Virus record (IMG/VR): IMGVR_UViG_3300032093_000065
Coordinates: 23,196-87,195 of that record
Direction: 5' to 3' (one strand)
DNA: 64,000 nucleotides
Source of the DNA: a virus
Part shown: piece after piece, positions 1 through 7,962 of the stretch
How positions within the stretch are numbered: position 1 is the stretch's first letter
How the letters are laid out: the number at the start of each line of letters is the position of its first letter
Notes under the pieces: generated by a model
The model's input: the letters and a program-made list of their open reading frames with translations, nothing else
Told to the model about the DNA's origin: nothing
Databases searched by the model: none
Program-made: the position numbers and the translations under genes

Positions 1-120
1 TTTTTCCAAATACTCTTCTATGACCTTTGGGTCTTTGTAGTTCTTGGGAGCTTTTGGTGCAGACACGTAGCTCTGGAACTCTGGAGCAGCAACGCTGGTG
101 TAACCGATGTAATAAATCAT
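1..120 (-). CDS. Hypothetical protein, N-terminal fragment cut by window edge
   Basis: An open frame reads from an ATG at 120 to the window edge, giving 40 residues that start MIYYIGYTSVAAPEF and end in EEYLEK. An AAGGAAGG SD lies just upstream. The gene continues beyond the left edge. I recognise no domain; the proline/lysine-rich stretch APKAPKNYKDPK looks like a linker. It is the last visible gene of the leftward replication block. Confidence 0.6.
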   Translation of the reverse strand, partial: MIYYIGYTSVAAPEFQSYVSAPKAPKNYKDPKVIEEYLEK

Positions 121-131
121 TGGATCCTTCC

Positions 132-356
132 TTAGTCTTGAGAATCTACAAACCTAACAGACTCAAAGGGCACTTTGACCTTCAAAGGCCCACTAACGCC
201 TCTGTCGTCCAATAGTGTAAGCAAGGCATACTCCACACCTTCTTCCACCACAGGCAAACAGCCGGCATTGAAAAACACTCCCTTTCTTATAACCCTCCCG
301 TCAGGTAACTTGATAATACCCCTAGATTTAAAAACAAAAACTCTGTCAGTTTTCAT
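132..356 (-). CDS. Hypothetical 74-aa protein
   Basis: This small leftward gene lies between the acyl carrier protein gene and the edge gene. The product has a beta-rich pattern (RVFVFKSRGIIKLPDGRVI, then a VEEGVEYALLTLLDD segment), suggesting a small barrel or sandwich, and no cysteine cluster or membrane segment. Tight spacing to its neighbours indicates co-transcription. I do not recognise the family. Confidence 0.55.
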   Translation of the reverse strand: MKTDRVFVFKSRGIIKLPDGRVIRKGVFFNAGCLPVVEEGVEYALLTLLDDRGVSGPLKVKVPFESVRFVDSQD

Positions 357-358
357 TC

Positions 359-607
359 TTAAACCCCAACAGCAAGTTTGCAGACAGCTTCGCTAATAGC
401 GTTGACTGACAAGTCGCAGCTATTCTTTGGAAGGCTCTCCGCTAACTTGGTTAGATCAAATCTTCCCTCGATCGTGTAAACGATATCGAGGTAGTCCAGG
501 CTGTCTAAGCCCAGAGAGCTCAAAGGCTCGTCATGAGAAATGTTTTTTAAACCAGTAACCTCCTGTATGCACGCAGACACTTCATTCTTTACATCATCCT
601 GAGACAT
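359..607 (-). CDS. Acyl carrier protein-like protein
   Basis: The 82-aa product has the acyl carrier protein signature GLDSLDYLDIVYTIE, whose DSL serine is the usual 4'-phosphopantetheine attachment site, within a predicted four-helix domain of normal ACP length. I start at the ATG at 607 (MSQDDVKN), which has a GGAG SD, rather than at an upstream in-frame start that would overlap the next gene. No fatty-acid, polyketide or NRPS enzyme is nearby, so the partner is unknown; host AcpS would have to modify it. A role in acylating a phage product or diverting host acyl groups is inference. Confidence 0.8.
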   Translation of the reverse strand: MSQDDVKNEVSACIQEVTGLKNISHDEPLSSLGLDSLDYLDIVYTIEGRFDLTKLAESLPKNSCDLSVNAISEAVCKLAVGV

Positions 608-620
608 GACCACTCCGTGC

Positions 621-842
621 CTATGGGTACTCGCAAACTTGTGACCATAGTGTTTCATCCGCCGGGGTCACAGACCAGCGGTTGAGCCCAAGCTTATCTT
701 GCTGGTGCCTTCTTATACTATCTACGACTCTTCTGAGTTCAAGTAGAAGTGAGTCTATTTCTTTTAAAGTTTCTTTGTCCGCACAATCTTGTTTTTGTTC
801 TACGTACTTGCCTATTATCTTTCTTACGTCTTCATACGCCAT
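621..842 (-). CDS. Hypothetical helical protein
   Basis: The 73-aa product is charged and helical (MAYEDVRKIIGKYVEQKQD, then ETLKEIDSLLLELRRVVDSI), suggesting a coiled-coil hairpin, with a tryptophan-containing tail. It sits between the RuvC-like gene and the ACP gene in the same leftward run. I do not recognise the family. Confidence 0.55.
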   Translation of the reverse strand: MAYEDVRKIIGKYVEQKQDCADKETLKEIDSLLLELRRVVDSIRRHQQDKLGLNRWSVTPADETLWSQVCEYP

Positions 843-845
843 AGC

Positions 846-1508
846 TTAGTCCTCTGCAGAATCATCCTTAGGTTCAGCGAAACTTAAACCTTTAGCATAA
901 TTCTCCAGGGCAAGCAAACAAACAAAAGCAGAGTCGGCAGCGTTATCAAACCCGGCTGACTCGTAGTTAACCGGATCGTAGTCTGTTTTAAACATTTCAT
1001 TACAAGCTTTTATCATGTCTGACTTGTTGGCATTTCCTTTTCCCGTGGCTCTTTTCTTTATTGTGCCTATCGGGAAACTTCCACAAGGAATTCCATTTTC
1101 TTCTGCCCAGGTGCATACCGTTGCCTTGAGGGCTCCAAAAAATTCACAAGAGGTAGCTGCCCTAGCCAGTATAGAGTGCATGTTGAACTTGGTTAACTTT
1201 TCAGAAGGCGTGTACTTGACGTCTTCAAAAGCAATTATGTCTGGTTTAAGAATAGACAAAAATTGCCTTAAACGAACAAATCTGAGCGCGCCGCTGTCAT
1301 AGGAGCCGGCTGAAAGATCCCACTGACCTATGTGCATTTCTATATTTTCAGGAGCTACTAGCTGCTTTTCTTTTATGTAACAGTAGCTGTACCCACAGTT
1401 AGTGCCTAAGTCTAAACCTAATACTATATTTGTTTTAGGTTCGGCTGGTGGTTTTATAAAAAATTCTTTAAAAACCCACGGGTCACTACACATGTTGTAC
1501 TTACGCAC
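846..1508 (-). CDS. RuvC-like Holliday junction resolvase / RNase H-fold nuclease
   Basis: This 220-aa RNase H-fold protein carries RuvC-type acidic motifs in order: VLGLDLGTNCG (Asp near residue 33), IIAFEDVKY (Glu near 97) and a C-terminal DNAADSAFVC. Between them is the basic segment IKKRATGKGNANKSDM, typical of RuvC-like resolvases. It would resolve branched intermediates during phage replication or packaging. Its place downstream of the recombination genes (SbcCD, RecA-like, UvsW-like) fits. It is longer than E. coli RuvC (about 173 aa), with an N-terminal extension; an internal Met at residue 6 is an alternative start. Confidence 0.8.
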   Translation of the reverse strand: MRKYNMCSDPWVFKEFFIKPPAEPKTNIVLGLDLGTNCGYSYCYIKEKQLVAPENIEMHIGQWDLSAGSYDSGALRFVRLRQFLSILKPDIIAFEDVKYTPSEKLTKFNMHSILARAATSCEFFGALKATVCTWAEENGIPCGSFPIGTIKKRATGKGNANKSDMIKACNEMFKTDYDPVNYESAGFDNAADSAFVCLLALENYAKGLSFAEPKDDSAED

Positions 1509-1522
1509 TGGCTGGCTCTTTC

Positions 1523-2272
1523 TTAATTGCGTTCCAATTCCTTATATTCCTGGAACAAGTAATGAGTCAGTAAACAGTCAAAGTCTGCTTCGTGCGCTTT
1601 ATTCATGTCCAGGTTATGCTTTTTAGCCAAGTCGTATTTAACCGAGCAATGGTTATCCAAAGAGCCTTTTACAGAAGACCCTCCAAGCCTGTAAGCTCTT
1701 TTGCAAAAGTCTAACCAAGTCTCTTCGTCCGATATCTCTGGGAAAAGCTGAACGCTTTTTTCTATGCTCAAAGTGTCCAGGTACTCGTCAGGTTTGAACT
1801 TTAAACGCATACCTCCTTCAGATATTTCGCTGAGTATTCTGTCTAACATTGGTTGGTCTAATCTTAAACCGTTATGCGCTATAAACTTAAATCCGTTTTT
1901 CTTGCATTCATTAACTAAGCTGTGAAATTCTCTAAGAACTTTTTCTGGGATATCCCCTTGTCTCAACCTGTCTACTGATATTCCGTATACCTTGCCTGTA
2001 GCTACACCTTTTTTGTATTCAAACTGATTTTTAGTCCTAGCTATTCTATCGGATATCCAGTAATGAAACTCAGGCGGTTGACCCCTTAACCAGTTTAAAG
2101 TCCTAGAGCCAGAGTCAACCACCTTGTTGTTTTCAACTACTGCCCAGCCTATTTGGCCAGGAATGTCTATTGTCAAATCCAGGCCCGTAGTCTCTATGTC
2201 AAAAACTAGATAGCTATCTGGAAGCTTACCTAATTTTTCAGAGGCGTATTTGAGCCACGAGCCAGGATTCAT
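1523..2272 (-). CDS. DnaQ-like DEDDh 3'-5' exonuclease
   Basis: The 249-aa protein has the DEDDh exonuclease motifs: Exo I YLVFDIETTGLDLT near residue 25, Exo II FIAHNGLRLDQPMLDR, and a C-terminal HEADFDCLLTHYLF carrying the Exo III His and Asp. It would degrade single-stranded DNA or RNA 3'-5', for proofreading or nucleic-acid turnover. It lies downstream of ThyX and upstream of the resolvase. The replicative polymerase in this window has its own exonuclease domain, so this is probably a separate repair or salvage enzyme. Confidence 0.85.
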   Translation of the reverse strand: MNPGSWLKYASEKLGKLPDSYLVFDIETTGLDLTIDIPGQIGWAVVENNKVVDSGSRTLNWLRGQPPEFHYWISDRIARTKNQFEYKKGVATGKVYGISVDRLRQGDIPEKVLREFHSLVNECKKNGFKFIAHNGLRLDQPMLDRILSEISEGGMRLKFKPDEYLDTLSIEKSVQLFPEISDEETWLDFCKRAYRLGGSSVKGSLDNHCSVKYDLAKKHNLDMNKAHEADFDCLLTHYLFQEYKELERN

Positions 2273-2284
2273 CGCTTCTCCAAA

Positions 2285-2794
2285 CTATCGTCGCTTGAAA
2301 ATTTTCCAAGGCCTGACGATGTAATCGTACCAGCGAATCCTAGCTTTGTTTATAAAAGCTTGCTTTGCTTTAAAGCCCGCTTCAATTATATGCGCGTCGT
2401 TAAAAGGAGGATCGTCTGAATCGACGTGGACGTCTCTTATCGCATAGAAAAAAGCGCCTGTGATGACTTGCCCCATACGCACAAGAATTACGGCTTGATG
2501 CGAAGGAGGCAAGTCAAAAAAGCCACAGGCTGCGATAGCTTCTTCTGGAGACTTGTAACCTTTGTCTCCTTGGTCTAAACAAGCTTTAAAATAATTAGCA
2601 TATCTCTCAACCAGAACACCAAGGTCATTTTCAGAAATGTTGAACTTTTCTATTAGCTCTTTAGCTATAGGTTCCGACACTTCATTCTCATAAGCCATCA
2701 AAGCAGACTTCATGAGGTTAGGCCAAGCGTAAGCAATGTCCCTACTAGGGTTGTACCTGCGCCTGTCTACATGACCTTTGATGTTCATACCCAT
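2285..2794 (-). CDS. Hypothetical 169-aa protein
   Basis: The product is mostly helical with a conserved-looking core (KSPEEAIAACGFFDLPPSHQ, then a hydrophobic helix VRMGQVITGAFFYAIRDV) and a basic C-terminus ending WKIFKRR. The start at 2794 has an AAAGGAC SD and follows the ThyX stop by two bases. I do not recognise the family; context suggests an accessory nucleotide-metabolism or replication protein. Confidence 0.6.
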   Translation of the reverse strand: MGMNIKGHVDRRRYNPSRDIAYAWPNLMKSALMAYENEVSEPIAKELIEKFNISENDLGVLVERYANYFKACLDQGDKGYKSPEEAIAACGFFDLPPSHQAVILVRMGQVITGAFFYAIRDVHVDSDDPPFNDAHIIEAGFKAKQAFINKARIRWYDYIVRPWKIFKRR

Positions 2795-2796
2795 GT

Positions 2797-3498
2797 CTAC
2801 TGTCCTTTCTCTCCCTCAGGGTTATATCCGTGCTTTTCACGCCAGTTACTTATGCTAACAGGAAAAACAGGCTCGGCAAGCTTGAGTAGAGCTTTAGCGT
2901 ACTGCCGTATTTCCCATTGGGCATCAGAACCTAGCCTAAGTTTAAGGAAGTGCAATAGAGATCGCAAGTTGCATGAAGCCCACATAGCGCTATACATGCC
3001 TACGGGTAAAACAGACCTAGCTAATTCCTTAGCTAGCCCTCCAGCTATAAGTTTTTTATAACTTACAACAGACATGACGTAAGAATTTATAATCACATCT
3101 GTCAGCTCCTGGTTCTCGAAAGATTCTCCAGAAGCCTGCTTGTTTACCTTAGCCTGTCTCCTAAGCTCTTTAGGCACATAGCATTCAATGTCTATATCTT
3201 TACCGCCTTCCAAATACCTCATGCTCCATTCATTATAAGACCATCCAACTCTATGCCTGTGCCACTCCCTAAAAACAAATATGGGAGCTTTTATTTCAAA
3301 AGTGAGAATGTTGTGCTCCATGGGTGTTCCATGGTCGTGGTCTGCCAAATAAGCTATTAGCTTTTTGTCTCTTTCAGAAACTTCATCAACTCTTTTTGCG
3401 TAAGATACTCTAGCTGAGTTTACTACGCTCAAGTCTCCGCCTGTCTTTTGAATAAGCCTTACTTCTGAAACACCGTCTCCCAAAGGATCAATCGTCAT
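2797..3498 (-). CDS. thyX: Flavin-dependent thymidylate synthase ThyX
   Basis: ThyX makes dTMP from dUMP using FAD and methylene-tetrahydrofolate. The 233-aa product carries the diagnostic motif as RHRVGWSYNEWSMRY around residues 80-95, preceded by HGTPMEHNILTFEIKAP, and the C-terminal region YSAMWASCNLRSLLHFLKLR, which matches the substrate-binding end of ThyX. Length is typical. With Dcd and the CDA-fold deaminase it forms a dUMP/dTMP supply route. It overlaps the upstream gene by ATGA, indicating translational coupling. Confidence 0.95.
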   Translation of the reverse strand: MTIDPLGDGVSEVRLIQKTGGDLSVVNSARVSYAKRVDEVSERDKKLIAYLADHDHGTPMEHNILTFEIKAPIFVFREWHRHRVGWSYNEWSMRYLEGGKDIDIECYVPKELRRQAKVNKQASGESFENQELTDVIINSYVMSVVSYKKLIAGGLAKELARSVLPVGMYSAMWASCNLRSLLHFLKLRLGSDAQWEIRQYAKALLKLAEPVFPVSISNWREKHGYNPEGEKGQ

Positions 3499-4409
3499 AA
3501 CACTTCCTTTCTTGACATCTCACGTCCTGTTGTGTCTTCGTACCTTACGCAGTTTAAACACTTGTCAGAAGAAGAACTTGGGCTAAACAAAGAATCTGAA
3601 CCGCAATAACCACAAACATCAACAACATAAGTCTCACCGTGTGTTGCCGCCGAGCACCTGTCCTTTCCCATCCAGCAGTTATAGCAAGGAAGTTTAGCCT
3701 CAGGTTGCGATATCGGGCAGTTAAACCCAATACGCTTCCTTAGCTTTATTAGGTTTTTATTCCAGTTCTTCATGGCAGAAGACACAACAACTTCAGAAAA
3801 AGAAGGCTTGTTGTCTCTAGCCAACTCTGGAGAAAACCACCCCGCAAACCTCATCCAGAACAATTCCCTTTCATCTTTAAAAGGAGTTTTCTTGTAAGGA
3901 GCAGAAAATCCTAAAGCTTTTGAAATGCCTTTTAGGTACTTAAGCCCCAAAAACTTTTCAATAGTTTTGCCGGCTGCTGGGCCTGTCAAAACAAATAGAG
4001 TGTAAATGCAGCCCCTGTTGCGCGTGTGCCTAGAAGAAGGATTCAACAAGAAAGGTCTGCAGCTCTTAACTTGGACAACTCCCCATCCTGAGTGCGTCAT
4101 TGAAATAGTGGAGCACACAGGGACACCTTGTTTCAACAAAGGTATATTCCCCGCAATCCTCCAAGCTGTTTCACCGACTTCGTTATCCGTAACTAAGCCG
4201 CCTTTCAAGTGGCTTATCGAATCAACGATGACTTGGTCCGACAAGCCCGCAGGTAAACACTTGCGAACTTGTCGGACCAGATCAAAGAACTCCCTAGACG
4301 AAGAGTCTTCCTGGAAGTATCCAGAAAAGGCAGCCTTTAGACATTTAGCTCTGGTAATAGCGTCAGAAATGTCAAAGTAGACTCCTTTAGGAAGCTCTCC
4401 TAAACTCAT
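3495..4409 (-). CDS. Hypothetical zinc-finger protein
   Basis: The 304-aa protein ends in paired cysteine motifs, CYNCWMGKDRC followed by CGYCGSDS and CLNC, which probably form two zinc-binding knuckles. The N-terminal and middle parts (IAGNIPLLKQGVPVCSTISM and RELFWMRFAGWFSPEL) match no family I know. It overlaps ThyX by four bases at one end and the H1-like gene at the other. A nucleic-acid-binding role is inferred only from the cysteines and context. Confidence 0.6.
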   Translation of the reverse strand: MSLGELPKGVYFDISDAITRAKCLKAAFSGYFQEDSSSREFFDLVRQVRKCLPAGLSDQVIVDSISHLKGGLVTDNEVGETAWRIAGNIPLLKQGVPVCSTISMTHSGWGVVQVKSCRPFLLNPSSRHTRNRGCIYTLFVLTGPAAGKTIEKFLGLKYLKGISKALGFSAPYKKTPFKDERELFWMRFAGWFSPELARDNKPSFSEVVVSSAMKNWNKNLIKLRKRIGFNCPISQPEAKLPCYNCWMGKDRCSAATHGETYVVDVCGYCGSDSLFSPSSSSDKCLNCVRYEDTTGREMSRKEVL

Positions 4410-4618
4410 CGTTTGGTAGCCGCCTTGGCCTTACTGGCCATCTTAGTATTGGTAGACTTGGCGCGAGTCTTTGTAGTCGCCTTGCTTGTTGTAGCTTTAG
4501 CCGGCTTAGACTTAGCCTTAGTCTTAGCAGGCATAGTAGCCTTGGCCTTGCTGGCGCAGACAGGCTTTGTTTTATTGACAATCTTAGTCATAACCGTATC
4601 CATCTTAGCATTCTTCAT
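4406..4618 (-). CDS. Histone H1-like lysine/alanine-rich basic protein
   Basis: The 70-aa product is almost entirely Lys, Ala, Thr and Ser, with repeated AKAT/SKAT/TKAK units (for example SKPAKATTSKATTKTRAKS), like the C-terminal tail of histone H1 or bacterial HC1-type nucleoid proteins. It probably binds DNA or RNA non-specifically, in packaging or nucleoid takeover. The start has an AAAAGGG SD. An overlapping frame reading MSIKQSLSAP is an artefact of the repetitive sequence. Low complexity makes homology claims weak. Confidence 0.65.
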   Translation of the reverse strand: MKNAKMDTVMTKIVNKTKPVCASKAKATMPAKTKAKSKPAKATTSKATTKTRAKSTNTKMASKAKAATKR

Positions 4619-4675
4619 ATTAACCCTTTTCTGATGCCTTCGTTAAAAACCTAAATAGCGATAGAAGGCGTAACG

Positions 4676-5395
4676 CTACTTAGTGGTCTGATTTGGAGTA
4701 AAGCCTTTTCCTATGGGCCTCTCGGTTTTACTCGCTCCTCTCCTTTGAGCAGCAGATTCTTTTCCAAAAGAGTCTGCGTTTATAGCCACTCCTTCCTTGG
4801 TGTGTCTAAGTTTAAGATCGTTTTGAGCCAGGAGTATGCCCAAAGCCACATCTCCACCGCAGTGTTTTAACTCCTTTATAGGCCAATCGTAAGTTCTTAA
4901 AACATCGGTTCTAATGCACCACCATCCTCCAGTAGCGAATCTAGGAAACTGAGGAATAGGCTTACCTCTATACCAAGGTTGAGTTTCACACCAAGCCCTT
5001 TGATCTGCGCCGTACTTTATACCGTAGACAGATCCCAGCATGTCGCAGCTTTCCATGTCTTTTTCAATACTAGAAAGCCACAAAGGCAAGTTGTCGGCTT
5101 TGATGTAGCTGTCATCATCAAACCACATTAGGTAATCAGTTGTTATTGGTTTGCTGTAAAACAGCTCACGCATCATTGGATACTTAAATATTTGTGGGTT
5201 TGCCTCCCTGGTGGTTATTGAATCTCTTCTAGACAATACGTAATTTGAAGTCTCGTCGCAGACTTCGTTTAAGCCTACGCGAAGTTCTATAAGACCTAGC
5301 TCGTTCAACTTGAAAAGAGGTTCCAAGCATCTGCGAGCTAGATCTGGGTAGTCACCATATAAGAGGGCGCAGACTGTAAACTTAATATCAGCCAT
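4676..5395 (-). CDS. GT2-like glycosyltransferase
   Basis: The protein of about 239 aa has a GT-A fold start (KFTVCALLYGDYPDLARRCL), a DxD-type metal/nucleotide-sugar motif (LMWFDDDSYIKADN) and an acceptor-side block FATGGWWCIRTDVL with CGGDVALGILLAQ. It resembles the C-terminal half of the GT9-GT2 fusion at 61761-63767 (both have RRCL, WFDDD, GGD and an ARRGA/QRRGA-like end), so the two are paralogues. I place the start at ATG 5395 (MADIKF). Substrate unknown; LPS, virion protein or DNA-base glycosylation are possible. Confidence 0.8.
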   Translation of the reverse strand: MADIKFTVCALLYGDYPDLARRCLEPLFKLNELGLIELRVGLNEVCDETSNYVLSRRDSITTREANPQIFKYPMMRELFYSKPITTDYLMWFDDDSYIKADNLPLWLSSIEKDMESCDMLGSVYGIKYGADQRAWCETQPWYRGKPIPQFPRFATGGWWCIRTDVLRTYDWPIKELKHCGGDVALGILLAQNDLKLRHTKEGVAINADSFGKESAAQRRGASKTERPIGKGFTPNQTTK

Positions 5396-6287
5396 CTTTG
5401 TTCTTTTCTTTCTTTTCAGATACAAGCCTGTCGTAAGATTGCTTGAACTGAGGAATGAATTCTGCGCATTGCCGCTTTATAGTGTCTAGGGTGTCCTGGC
5501 ACAACGTCAAGCCTTCAAACACTTCTTTCCTAGCTGATTCTCCGCTAGTGTCTGCCAAGCCTACACAGGCGTTTCCTACCAGCTCGACCATCTTGTCGCT
5601 AAACTTGCAAGCTGCCTGGTACAACTTTTTCAAAGTTTTAGGGACATCCATAGATATTTCTGAGTCGCCTGAAGGCGGATGAGAGACTGACTGAGTTGAA
5701 GGCTCAGGCTGGTCTTCTATGTCTTGCTGTGTTTCTATTACTACCACTCCAGTCGATTCAGATTCTTTTGGAGTGTCTTCAGTAATAAAACTGCTTTCGT
5801 CAGGATTGATGGTTATGTTGTTTGAAGCCATCAATTCTTGCAGTTTCCTTACTGACATCTTTTTTTCTACTGCTTCAGCAATCAAATTTTCTCTAGTCTG
5901 ATCGTCCACGTGGACTAAAAGATTGAAATGACTCCAGCTCAAGCTGAAGTCGTTGTCTGAAAAGAATTCCATCAAATCTTGAAACTTAGCTATGTCTTCG
6001 TACATCTCGTAGAAAGAACATAGTTTGTAAGCGTAGCTGATACTGATTTCCAAAGCCTGAGCTAGAGTTGGCACAGCGTTTTTGCCGTAGTCCACTTTCT
6101 CTTTACCGTCAAGACTTAAGCCATTCTTTACCAGGTGTATTGTCTTGCCCCTGGCGCGGTGAAACCTAAGGCTGTTCTTAAAGTGAGTGTTGCTAGCTTC
6201 GACTTCGCTGTAGTACACCTCTTTGAGCGGAGTGTTCATCATTGAGAAAGCTTGTTCCGTGCCTGATACAATTTGAACCTCTGACAT
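5388..6287 (-). CDS. Hypothetical protein with WSH-type (ParB/DUF1016-N-like) DNA-binding segment
   Basis: The protein of about 299 aa contains SWSHFNLLVHVDDQTRENLI followed by AVEKKMSVRKLQELM. This resembles the 'WSHxxxLL...R...A...WSVRxL' helix pattern of ParB-type HTH and DUF1016 N-terminal domains. Before it is TLAQALEISISYAYKLCSFYEM, also HTH-like. The rest is acidic, low-complexity linker and a helical tail ending in lysines. Start codon TGATG-overlaps the upstream stop. It may be a DNA-binding regulator or partition-like protein; function unproven. Confidence 0.55.
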   Translation of the reverse strand: MSEVQIVSGTEQAFSMMNTPLKEVYYSEVEASNTHFKNSLRFHRARGKTIHLVKNGLSLDGKEKVDYGKNAVPTLAQALEISISYAYKLCSFYEMYEDIAKFQDLMEFFSDNDFSLSWSHFNLLVHVDDQTRENLIAEAVEKKMSVRKLQELMASNNITINPDESSFITEDTPKESESTGVVVIETQQDIEDQPEPSTQSVSHPPSGDSEISMDVPKTLKKLYQAACKFSDKMVELVGNACVGLADTSGESARKEVFEGLTLCQDTLDTIKRQCAEFIPQFKQSYDRLVSEKKEKNKDG

Positions 6288-7432
6288 CACAACCTCATCT
6301 TTCCTGAAAGAAGCCTAAACGAAGACTGCTCAAGGTGATCCCTGACAGTCAGACTGTTACTGCCGTTATTCCCTTCGGCAAGTAACGCGATAAAAACATC
6401 CAAAGCCGTCTTTGAGTTTATATCAATTTTGTTTTCCAAATTGAAAGTTCTCAAAGACCCGTCACCCGACTGAGAATACATGAACCTTTGTAAAACCCTC
6501 CTGGAAGTGGAACCGTTAACCTTGTTTACTGCCATCTTTCTTTTAAACTCAGAAGCCCAGTTTTCTAAGTTTATGGTTCCCTCTGAAATAGGCAGTCTGG
6601 AACAATACAGGGAAGACAACATGTCTGCAACCTTAGTTTCTGTTATTTCAAGTCTTTTAACTTGAACAGATTTTAAGAGGCTGCTCAGTCTAGCTGAGAA
6701 ATCTTTTCCTTTATGATCCAAGCACCAAGAGTTAGTGTATGGAACCATGGTGCTGCCGATATTACCAAAAGACATAAACAGAGTTACTTTTACAGAGCTG
6801 TCTCCGCTCTCGCTGTTTGAGAACAGTAGGCCTACGCGAACAGGGGATAGAACATCGCTGTGACCTAGAGAGTCAAGGGTCATAGGTTCGCAAAAAGCAA
6901 ACCTAGCCTGCATCTTTCTTCCGCTTATTGAACTTCTGAAAAAGGTATAAGACTCACCGAAACTTTTAAAGACTTTTTCTATTTTTTCAAGAAGCTCAAA
7001 GTTTGGGAGTCTTTGGTATCTTGGCCCCACCAAACAGTCCAGTGTACCTGTCTGATTGTTCTTTATTGCTTTTTTACCTAAAAGATGAGTATTGAAGCGC
7101 CTTCTTACAAAAGTGTTATACAAGACGCACGCGTCATAGTCAGAATAAGCCTCATTAAACTTTTTGTTTGTTGAGCTGTTCACTGACATATTGCTTACTA
7201 CGGTGTACAAGCCATTACACAAGAATCCACAAGCCTGCCTTAAGGCTTGCCAGCTGAGCTTGTACCCTCCGCTTATTGTTTTAAACCTGTCGTTAAGAGC
7301 CAACTGAGACGCATTGTCTACCGGAAACACTAGAGTGTTTTTTTCAATATTACTCAAATGATCTTTAAATAGCTTGTGCTGGCTTTCGCTAAAGTGAATT
7401 GTTTTTAGATCAGAAGCTATTTTTGACAGCAT
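6287..7432 (-). CDS. Hypothetical protein, possibly DUF932-like
   Basis: This 381-aa protein has YQRLPNFELLEKIEKVFKSF and mixed alpha/beta blocks (ARFAFCEPM, VRVGLLFSNSESGDSSVKVT), which recall phage/plasmid DUF932 proteins that carry a 'YxxxxN.El' motif; the match is weak. It has no catalytic motif I can name. It overlaps the next gene by TGATG and sits downstream of the RecA-like gene. Confidence 0.5.
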   Translation of the reverse strand: MLSKIASDLKTIHFSESQHKLFKDHLSNIEKNTLVFPVDNASQLALNDRFKTISGGYKLSWQALRQACGFLCNGLYTVVSNMSVNSSTNKKFNEAYSDYDACVLYNTFVRRRFNTHLLGKKAIKNNQTGTLDCLVGPRYQRLPNFELLEKIEKVFKSFGESYTFFRSSISGRKMQARFAFCEPMTLDSLGHSDVLSPVRVGLLFSNSESGDSSVKVTLFMSFGNIGSTMVPYTNSWCLDHKGKDFSARLSSLLKSVQVKRLEITETKVADMLSSLYCSRLPISEGTINLENWASEFKRKMAVNKVNGSTSRRVLQRFMYSQSGDGSLRTFNLENKIDINSKTALDVFIALLAEGNNGSNSLTVRDHLEQSSFRLLSGKMRL

Positions 7433-7441
7433 GGCTTATAC

Positions 7442-7960
7442 TCACAAGCTGGGAAACTCCCAAGAAATAGTTTCTAGCAGTTGAGTAAACGGCTCTATTA
7501 CAAACGGCATCTCTTCTTTTGACAATCTTTTTTTTATCCAAAAACCATTTGGTGTCTTATCGTCAAGAGTAGGCATTCTGTGAATGCAACAAACTCCAAA
7601 TCTCGGCCAGGTAAAAACACAACCAGTGACCCTGGAGTCATACTCTGGTTTCAAGCTGTCTATCTCTACCCATCCTTCAAAGCATGGAGTTTTTGTAAAC
7701 CTGTTTTTAAGTTCTCCGAAGATATCCCTCTGGTATTGAACTTTTCTTCTGCCGATAAAAATAGGGAAGCTTTGAAATTTGGTAACAAACCACAACAAAC
7801 TTGGTTTTGACCCTGTTTCTGATTTGCACATTGAAACAAGCATTCCGTAGGAAGGAGCTCCTACGGAATGCTTTAATATCGTCTTTATGACGGTCTCGTC
7901 AGTGTCGAACGATTCATCTGAAGCGTTTCCAACATTCAAGACTTCGTCATAAAAACTCAT
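7442..7960 (-). CDS. Hypothetical 172-aa protein
   Basis: The gene starts two bases after the recA-like stop, so it is very likely co-translated. The product is beta-rich (LLWFVTKFQSFPIFIGRRKV, GCVFTWPRFGVCCIHRMP) with an acidic start (DESFDTDETVIK). I recognise no family. A perfect inverted repeat, CATTCCGTAGGA/TCCTACGGAATG, lies inside the coding sequence at 7841-7871 and may be an RNA hairpin. Confidence 0.55.
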   Translation of the reverse strand: MSFYDEVLNVGNASDESFDTDETVIKTILKHSVGAPSYGMLVSMCKSETGSKPSLLWFVTKFQSFPIFIGRRKVQYQRDIFGELKNRFTKTPCFEGWVEIDSLKPEYDSRVTGCVFTWPRFGVCCIHRMPTLDDKTPNGFWIKKRLSKEEMPFVIEPFTQLLETISWEFPSL

Positions 7961-7962
7961 TG

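Noticed and set aside
4387-4581. 64-aa frame overlapping the H1-like gene
   Set aside because: Same repetitive DNA read in another frame (Arg/Leu/Pro-rich); the Lys/Ala frame has the SD and the nucleoid-protein composition.
7841-7871. Inverted repeat as a terminator
   Set aside because: It lies inside the 172-aa coding sequence and has no following T-run, so I noted it only as a possible RNA hairpin.
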